DNA from: Alkalihalobacterium sp048323755
GTDB taxonomy: Bacteria > Bacillota > Bacilli > Bacillales > Bacillaceae_F
Direction of reading: 5' to 3'
Assembly (NCBI RefSeq): GCF_048323755.1
Contig: NZ_JBLWFS010000038.1
Location: forward strand, 1 to 28,316
Length of the DNA: 28,316 nt
Made by a program: the position numbers and the translations under genes. Below the pieces are notes generated by a model that saw nothing but the letters and a program-made list of their open reading frames with translations, ran no database searches and had not been told where the DNA came from. Of this stretch, positions 24,667 to 28,316 are shown in pieces. Position 1 is the stretch's first letter; each line of letters opens with the position of its first letter.

Positions 24667-25941
24667 ATGGCAGCAGGTGTACTATTTGGAAGCTTTGCCC
24701 TTTTTCTACTATTAAGCGTCCCTATTGGGATTGCACTAGGTTTAGCGACATTAGTAACAATTGTATATACCGGTTCTTTACCTGTTGAATTTCTTGCACA
24801 AGGTCTCGTGACTTCCGTTGATTCGTTTCCTTTAATGGCCGTTCCTTTTTTCATTTTAGCGGGTGAAATTATGGGGAAAGGTGGAGTTTCCGATCGCCTT
24901 TTCCGAGTGGCGAATACCATTGTGGGTAACAAAACAGGCGGGTTTGCAATTGCAACCATTATTACGTGTATGTTTTTTGCGGCTATCTCTGGGTCGGGAC
25001 CGGCGACGGTTGCAGCAATTGGCGGAATAATGATACCGGCAATGGTTCGACAGGGTTATGATAAACGATTTTCAACCGCAGTTGTCGCTGCAGCTGGTTC
25101 ATTAGGTGTTATTATCCCGCCAAGTATCCCAATGGTTATTTATGGTGTTGTCGGTGGTGTTTCCATTGGTAGTTTATTTATTGCAGGGATTATTCCTGGT
25201 CTCCTCGTAGGTTTCGCGCTAATGGCCTATGCCTACTATTATTCGAGAAAGAAAGGCTATCGTGGAACAGAAGATAAATTTTCATTCGTGACTTTTTTAA
25301 AGGCGAGTTGGGAAGCAAAGTGGGCATTACTCGTTCCGATTATTATTCTTGGTGGTATTTATGGCGGTATTTTTACACCGACTGAGGCTGCAGTAATCGC
25401 AGTTGTATATGGTTTAATTGCAGGAATGATACTGTATCGTGAACTAAAAATTAAAGATATGCCGAAAGTTTTTATTGATGCTGCACTTACAACAGCTACA
25501 ATTTTGATTATTGTCGGAACGGCAACAGCATTTGGCCGGCTATTAACGGTACAACAAATTCCGAATCAAGTGGCTCAAGCGATGTTGAATTTTTCGGAAA
25601 ATCCGATCGTTATCATCTTATTGATTACAATTTTGTTATTAATTGTTGGATGTTTTATGGATACATTGGCAGCTATTATTATTTTAACGCCTATCCTTCT
25701 TCCAATAGCAATTAATATTGGCTACGATCCGATCCACTTTGGGATTCTAATGATTGTTAATTTAGCTATTGGTTTTATCACACCACCATTAGGTGTAAAC
25801 CTTTTTGTTGGTTCAGGGATATCAGGTTTATCAATTGAGGCCATTTCTCGAGCGATTATTCCGTTTTTCTTAGTGATGCTTTTTGCCCTTTTCATCATTA
25901 TTTTCATTCCACAACTGTCATTAATGTTACTGAATTTATAG
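24667..25941 (+). CDS. dctM: TRAP transporter large permease DctM
   Basis: 424 residues, about 12 membrane helices. Family signatures: FPLMAVPFFILAGEIM, AAISGSGPATVAAIGGIMIP and SLGVIIPPSIPMVIYG. In the second repeat, GGIYGGIFTPTEAAVIAVVY and MDTLAAIIILTPILLPI are followed by GFITPPLGVNLFVGS. It is the ion-coupled transport subunit, usually driven by Na+. AAAGGGG lies 7 nt before ATG. The next gene (HPr-like) begins 23 nt after the stop with no terminator, so it belongs to the same transcript. Confidence 0.95.
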   Translation: MAAGVLFGSFALFLLLSVPIGIALGLATLVTIVYTGSLPVEFLAQGLVTSVDSFPLMAVPFFILAGEIMGKGGVSDRLFRVANTIVGNKTGGFAIATIITCMFFAAISGSGPATVAAIGGIMIPAMVRQGYDKRFSTAVVAAAGSLGVIIPPSIPMVIYGVVGGVSIGSLFIAGIIPGLLVGFALMAYAYYYSRKKGYRGTEDKFSFVTFLKASWEAKWALLVPIIILGGIYGGIFTPTEAAVIAVVYGLIAGMILYRELKIKDMPKVFIDAALTTATILIIVGTATAFGRLLTVQQIPNQVAQAMLNFSENPIVIILLITILLLIVGCFMDTLAAIIILTPILLPIAINIGYDPIHFGILMIVNLAIGFITPPLGVNLFVGSGISGLSIEAISRAIIPFFLVMLFALFIIIFIPQLSLMLLNL

Positions 25942-25964
25942 TAAGAGGATTGGGGTGCACGAAA

Positions 25965-26231
25965 ATGAGCGAAATTAATTTTAAAGAAATTACGATTAAC
26001 CTCAGTGAGGATCGAACAATAATTGAATTAAGTAAAATAATTCAACCATTTCAATCTGAAATTTACTTGCGGAAATTGTTACGCGGGAATCCGATTGAAG
26101 TCAATTTAAAAAGCTTTTTAGGTTTAATTACGATGAACTTACAAAACGGTGATTTAATTACAGTTAAAGCTGTAGGTAAAGACAGTGAAGAAGCTGTACA
26201 AGCCGTAGTCGGTTATTTGACACAAGTATAA
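25965..26231 (+). CDS. HPr-like protein lacking the active-site histidine (Crh-like), last gene of the TRAP operon
   Basis: 88 residues, the length of HPr. The C-terminal half matches HPr/Crh: EVNLKSFLGLITMNLQ aligns with the VNLKSIMGVMSL region holding regulatory Ser46 (here Ser50), and ITVKAVGKDSEEAVQAVVGYL with the last strand and helix. The N-terminal half lacks the GIHARPA active site; SEDRTIIELSKII occupies that place, so His15 and Arg17 are absent. Phosphotransfer from enzyme I should be impossible. Phosphorylation of Ser50 by HPr kinase, or a purely structural role, remains possible. The frame runs back to TTG 25950, but ATG 25965, with GGGGTG 8 nt upstream, gives the HPr length. Fold assignment is from motif recognition. 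Confidence 0.75.
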   Translation: MSEINFKEITINLSEDRTIIELSKIIQPFQSEIYLRKLLRGNPIEVNLKSFLGLITMNLQNGDLITVKAVGKDSEEAVQAVVGYLTQV

Positions 26232-26275
26232 AATGCAGTGCATAGAGGCGGATGAAGGAAGCGATCTCTTTTTTT

Positions 26276-26463
26276 AAGGTTCTTTTCTAAAGAGAATGTT
26301 GCTTTTAGCTATTGGACCGTAACCAGCGAAAGCTTGGTTCTTCACGCTTTAGCGTGAAGCTTTTGAATATAAATCAGCCAGATGGATAAATGAATTTATC
26401 CATTAGGGCTGATTTATATTCAAAAAACGGTCCAATAGCAACAAAGTTTACGAAAACAGCCTT
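26276..26463. repeat. Cloverleaf-forming inverted-repeat element (MITE-like or structured RNA)
   Basis: A perfect 13-bp closing stem, GCTATTGGACCGT (26308-26320) with ACGGTCCAATAGC (26427-26439), encloses three hairpins. The first is AACCAGC-GAAA-GCTTGGTT (26321-26339, GNRA loop, one bulge). The second is CTTCACGCT/AGCGTGAAG (26340-26359). The third is a 65-nt hairpin with a perfect 19-bp stem (26361-26379/26407-26425) capped by a perfect 10-bp stem (26382-26391/26394-26403). Outside the closing stem the flanks remain imperfectly inverted (left AAGGTTCTTTTC, right GAAAACAGCCTT), bringing the element to about 190 bp. No ORF. It could be a non-autonomous mobile element, a bidirectional terminator or a structured RNA. 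Confidence 0.8.
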
Positions 26464-26511
26464 TTTTAAAGTAGGAGTAGCCATTAAGTACTGGTAACCA
26501 TTGTTTTGATT

Positions 26512-26520
26512 GGGGGGGGG
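26512..26520 (+). repeat. Nine-G homopolymer at the AEC ribosome binding site
   Basis: A run of nine G directly followed by AGAAAG and the GTG start. Length changes here would alter Shine-Dalgarno strength or spacing, or the reading frame if TTG 26506 is used. Confidence 0.8.
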
Positions 26521-26526
26521 AGAAAG

Positions 26527-27423
26527 GTGACTATATTTTTTGAAGTAGTTTTACCTGTTCTGCTAGTCTTTCTCATTGGATTTCTAGTACAAAAGTGGCG
26601 AAAAATAAAGATCGCAGCTGTTTCTGAAGTTGCTATTTATATTATGACACCTTGTTTAGTCTTTCGAACGTTTTATACAGCAGAGCTAGATTTACAGTAT
26701 TTTTATATGGTAATCTTTTCTGTTTTACTTTTATTTTCTTTAATTCTTATTAATAAAGTGTATTCATTTTTAATGAAATACCCTCAGTCAACAGAAGGAG
26801 GACTGATCCTTTCTACTGCCTTTATGAATTCTGGTAATTACGGGGCTCCAATTATTTTGTTTGCTTATGGTGAAGCAGGGTTTGATTATTCAGTTACTTT
26901 TTTAGTACTACAAGCCATCGTTATGAATTTCTTTGGGGTTTATTATGCAGCAAGAGGAAATGAAGGGATAAAAATTGCAATGAAGGCTGTTTTTTTAATG
27001 CCGGCAACTTATGCGGTGATTATTGCCCTACTAGCTAAAGCATTGAATGTGCCGGTTCCTAATAACTTGATGGCAACCGTTCATATTATAGCTGAAGCAA
27101 CTGTTCCTACCGTAATGATTATCTTAGGAATGCAACTTGCCTTGATTGAGTTAGGTAATTTTGAATGGGGAAAAATAACATATGGTACTGTCGTCCGGTT
27201 AATACTGTCCCCGTTAATTGCTTATGCGATCACATTGATTTTACCTATTGACCCTCTCCTAACAAAGGTTCTTATCGTTTCAGCAGCTATGCCATCTGCA
27301 GCGACGATCGTAATGTATGCGGTTCAATTTGATTCTGAGCCTAAGCTTGTTTCTAGTATAACTCTAGTGACGACTTTATTTAGTATTTTGACCATTACGT
27401 TGTTATTAGGCTTATTACAGTAG
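26527..27423 (+). CDS. AEC-family permease (auxin efflux carrier superfamily)
   Basis: 298 residues, about ten membrane helices in two repeats, spanning the whole length as in bacterial AEC transporters (MleP/MdcF-like). STAFMNSGNYGAPIILFAYG is the typical crossover segment with NSGNYG. In the second half, AEATVPTVMIILGMQLA and AAMPSAATIVMYAVQF are diagnostic. Members move organic acids such as malate or malonate, or export amino acids; the substrate is unknown here. GTG 26527 is chosen because GGGGAG lies just before it, although TTG 26506 is in frame. The ribosome site lies in a run of nine G. It is separated from the TRAP operon by the cloverleaf element and is probably transcribed alone. 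Confidence 0.88.
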   Translation: MTIFFEVVLPVLLVFLIGFLVQKWRKIKIAAVSEVAIYIMTPCLVFRTFYTAELDLQYFYMVIFSVLLLFSLILINKVYSFLMKYPQSTEGGLILSTAFMNSGNYGAPIILFAYGEAGFDYSVTFLVLQAIVMNFFGVYYAARGNEGIKIAMKAVFLMPATYAVIIALLAKALNVPVPNNLMATVHIIAEATVPTVMIILGMQLALIELGNFEWGKITYGTVVRLILSPLIAYAITLILPIDPLLTKVLIVSAAMPSAATIVMYAVQFDSEPKLVSSITLVTTLFSILTITLLLGLLQ

Positions 27424-27455
27424 TCTTTTGCAAGGGAGTTTATTGAGGAATGGTT

Positions 27456-27486
27456 ACACTTACAATTGAGACTAAGTTGTTTTTTT
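27456..27486 (+). terminator. Possible terminator after the AEC gene
   Basis: ACACTTA/TAAGTTGT (seven pairs, one bulged T) with a 10-nt loop, followed by seven T. The stem is weak and AT-rich; the T-run and position 33 nt after the stop support it. Confidence 0.5.
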
Positions 27487-27540
27487 AGTGTCTGGATTTT
27501 AACAGACTTTTTAAATGAAAACATGTTTGGAGGAACAATA

Positions 27541-27822
27541 ATGGATATCTATTTTTCACCTGAATTAAGTAAAGAAGATGCACAAGTATTGAATATTGTT
27601 GATCGTGATGAAAAAGCAGTGGGGTATTTAGCTTATATTATTGATGAAAAGAAGATATATGTGTATGGACAGTTAGAAAATGAAGGTGTTTATGAAGACT
27701 TCAGGGATTTAGTTAAGCCATATCTTAAAGGTTTGCAAAAAATAAAGGAAGATGCAGAAGTATATTCCTATCTATCTGTCGGGGGAAAGAAAGTAGAACT
27801 TGAAGATGAAAATAAGAAATAA
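27541..27822 (+). CDS. Hypothetical protein, 93 residues
   Basis: A small acidic cytoplasmic protein beginning MDIYFSPELSKEDAQ, with VYGQLENEGVYEDFRDLVKPYL in the middle and a charged tail ELEDENKK. No membrane segment, signal peptide or Cys/His cluster is visible, and I do not recognise the family. GGAGG lies 7 nt before ATG 27541. The open frame extends 25 codons further upstream (27466), but that stretch contains the possible AEC terminator and no ribosome site. It lies directly upstream of the rRNA leader and has no obvious terminator of its own. Confidence 0.72.
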   Translation: MDIYFSPELSKEDAQVLNIVDRDEKAVGYLAYIIDEKKIYVYGQLENEGVYEDFRDLVKPYLKGLQKIKEDAEVYSYLSVGGKKVELEDENKK

Positions 27823-27988
27823 ACACAGAAGGTACTCTAGGTTAATATCCTGTCTAAGCATAAGAAAATAGCTGTAAGGTAAATTGTGTTTATTCTATTT
27901 TTTACATTCTATTATTGTGTCTATGTCCAAATTCTTTCTATAATAAACGAGAGTTTTGATGTTAATAAAATTTATTACTGAAAAGGTA

Positions 27989-28017
27989 TTGCTATTAATT
28001 AATAAATTTGTTATATT
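27989..28017 (+). promoter_or_regulatory. rrn promoter P1
   Basis: TTGCTA (27989-27994), a 17-nt spacer and TATATT (28012-28017), the upstream member of a tandem pair as in Bacillus rrn operons. AT-rich sequence precedes it. Confidence 0.65.
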
Positions 28018-28080
28018 AATATTTGTCGCTTCAACAAAACAACTAATTCAAGGGATAAAACAGATTACCCAAAAAAGTTG

Positions 28081-28109
28081 TTGATCAAATGTTGATAGCA
28101 TGGTATAAT
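28081..28109 (+). promoter_or_regulatory. rrn promoter P2
   Basis: TTGATC (28081-28086), a 17-nt spacer and a perfect TATAAT (28104-28109), 92 nt after P1. Confidence 0.8.
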
Positions 28110-28139
28110 ATAATTCTTGTCGCTAACCACGACGAAAAA

Positions 28140-28153
28140 GTTCTTTGAAAACT
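28140..28153 (+). promoter_or_regulatory. boxA-like antitermination site of the rRNA leader
   Basis: GTTCTTTGAAAACT, followed by GAACAAAA, matches the TGATCTTTGAAAACT type of sequence that precedes Bacillus rRNA genes and serves Nus-factor antitermination. Confidence 0.7.
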
Positions 28154-28305
28154 GAACAAAAAGCCAAGCGAAATAAATGAGATACATGGTATCTCGTCAA
28201 TGTTTTAAAACGTCACAGTGATGAATGAACTTCGATTAAGAACGCAACGTCCTGTTGCAACATCGAAGCCACCACATCCTGTGGAAGTGAGCTATATCAA
28301 ACACT

Positions 28306-28316
28306 TTTATGGAGAG
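28306..28316 (+). rRNA. rrs: 16S rRNA gene, first 11 bases
   Basis: The window ends in TTTATGGAGAG. Bacillus 16S rRNA begins TTTATCGGAGAGTTTGATC, so this is the mature 5' end with a small difference, cut by the window boundary. Supported by the promoters and boxA-like leader just upstream. Confidence 0.85.

Larger units (their letters stand above)
27823..28305 (+). other. rRNA operon leader region
   Basis: A 483-nt stretch without a gene. 27823-27988 is AT-rich and holds nothing I recognise. After it come two tandem promoters, the boxA-like GTTCTTTGAAAACT (28140-28153) and a hairpin GAGATAC/GTATCTC (28179-28195). A nested stem follows, CTTCGAT/ATCGAAG (28230-28236, 28262-28268) with inner GCAAC/GTTGC, then the 16S 5' end. 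The stems may pair into the RNase III processing structure of 16S precursor. Confidence 0.8.

Noticed and set aside
24477..24959. 160-codon minus-strand open frame across the dctQ/dctM junction
   Set aside because: It overlaps two clear TRAP permease genes, its product looks like no protein family, and it has no ribosome binding site.
1..28316. CRISPR array, tRNA genes, prophage genes
   Set aside because: I saw no regularly spaced repeats, no tRNA-like cloverleaf with a TTCGA loop, and no phage structural or integrase genes. The cloverleaf at 26308-26439 has none of the conserved tRNA bases.

Overview
The window looks like chromosomal DNA of a spore-forming, low-GC Bacillota of the family Bacillaceae. 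The evidence is AT-rich DNA, strong AGGAGG-type ribosome binding sites, frequent GTG/TTG starts, an opuA glycine-betaine locus, a YeeI-type YebC protein, a PBP3-type lipoprotein transpeptidase, and a small ORF with the core motif of gamma-type small acid-soluble spore proteins. A TRAP transporter beside a compatible-solute importer would suit a halo- or alkaliphilic Bacillus relative, but that lifestyle is inference. The left edge lies inside an IS transposase and the right edge falls on the first bases of a 16S rRNA gene, so both ends sit in multicopy sequence and the window may be one assembly contig.

Layout. 1-213: right end of an insertion sequence (3' end of an IS1182-like transposase, then a strong terminator). 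272-1477 (-): MFS transporter, divergent from yeeI (1661-2380, +). 2620-3804 (-): RlmI-type rRNA cytosine methyltransferase. 4020-4355 (-): small membrane protein resembling DUF5658. 4652-7676 (-): opuAA-opuAB-opuAC, an osmoprotectant ABC importer, with a divergent GbsR-type regulator (7952-8497, +) and a nearly perfect 24-bp palindrome between them. 8661-10685: PBP3-like transpeptidase. 10761-12299: small genes (coiled-coil membrane protein, Asn-rich gamma-SASP-like protein, 47-aa zinc-ribbon-like protein, 149-aa unknown protein). 12516-13595: branched-chain aminotransferase. 13820-19077: three-gene signalling cluster: a membrane hybrid histidine kinase, a CheR methyltransferase and a REC-PAS-histidine kinase, with no CheB or chemoreceptor.

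19240-26231 is a sugar-acid catabolic region. kdgK and kdgA form the lower Entner-Doudoroff branch (KDG to KDPG to pyruvate plus glyceraldehyde-3-phosphate). An FGGY gluconokinase lies on the opposite strand, and a complete TRAP transporter (dctP-dctQ-dctM) probably brings in the substrate. The last gene of the TRAP operon encodes an 88-aa HPr-like protein that has lost the active-site histidine region but keeps the regulatory-serine region, like a diverged Crh. No regulator for this region is visible. A ~190-bp imperfect inverted-repeat element able to fold as a cloverleaf (26276-26463) separates it from an AEC-family permease (26527-27423), whose ribosome binding site contains a run of nine G. 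A 93-aa hypothetical gene and then a two-promoter rRNA leader finish the window.

The best candidates for something not well described are the HPr-like TRAP-operon protein, the cloverleaf element, the CheR/kinase cluster without CheB, and the extremely Asn-rich spore-protein-like gene.
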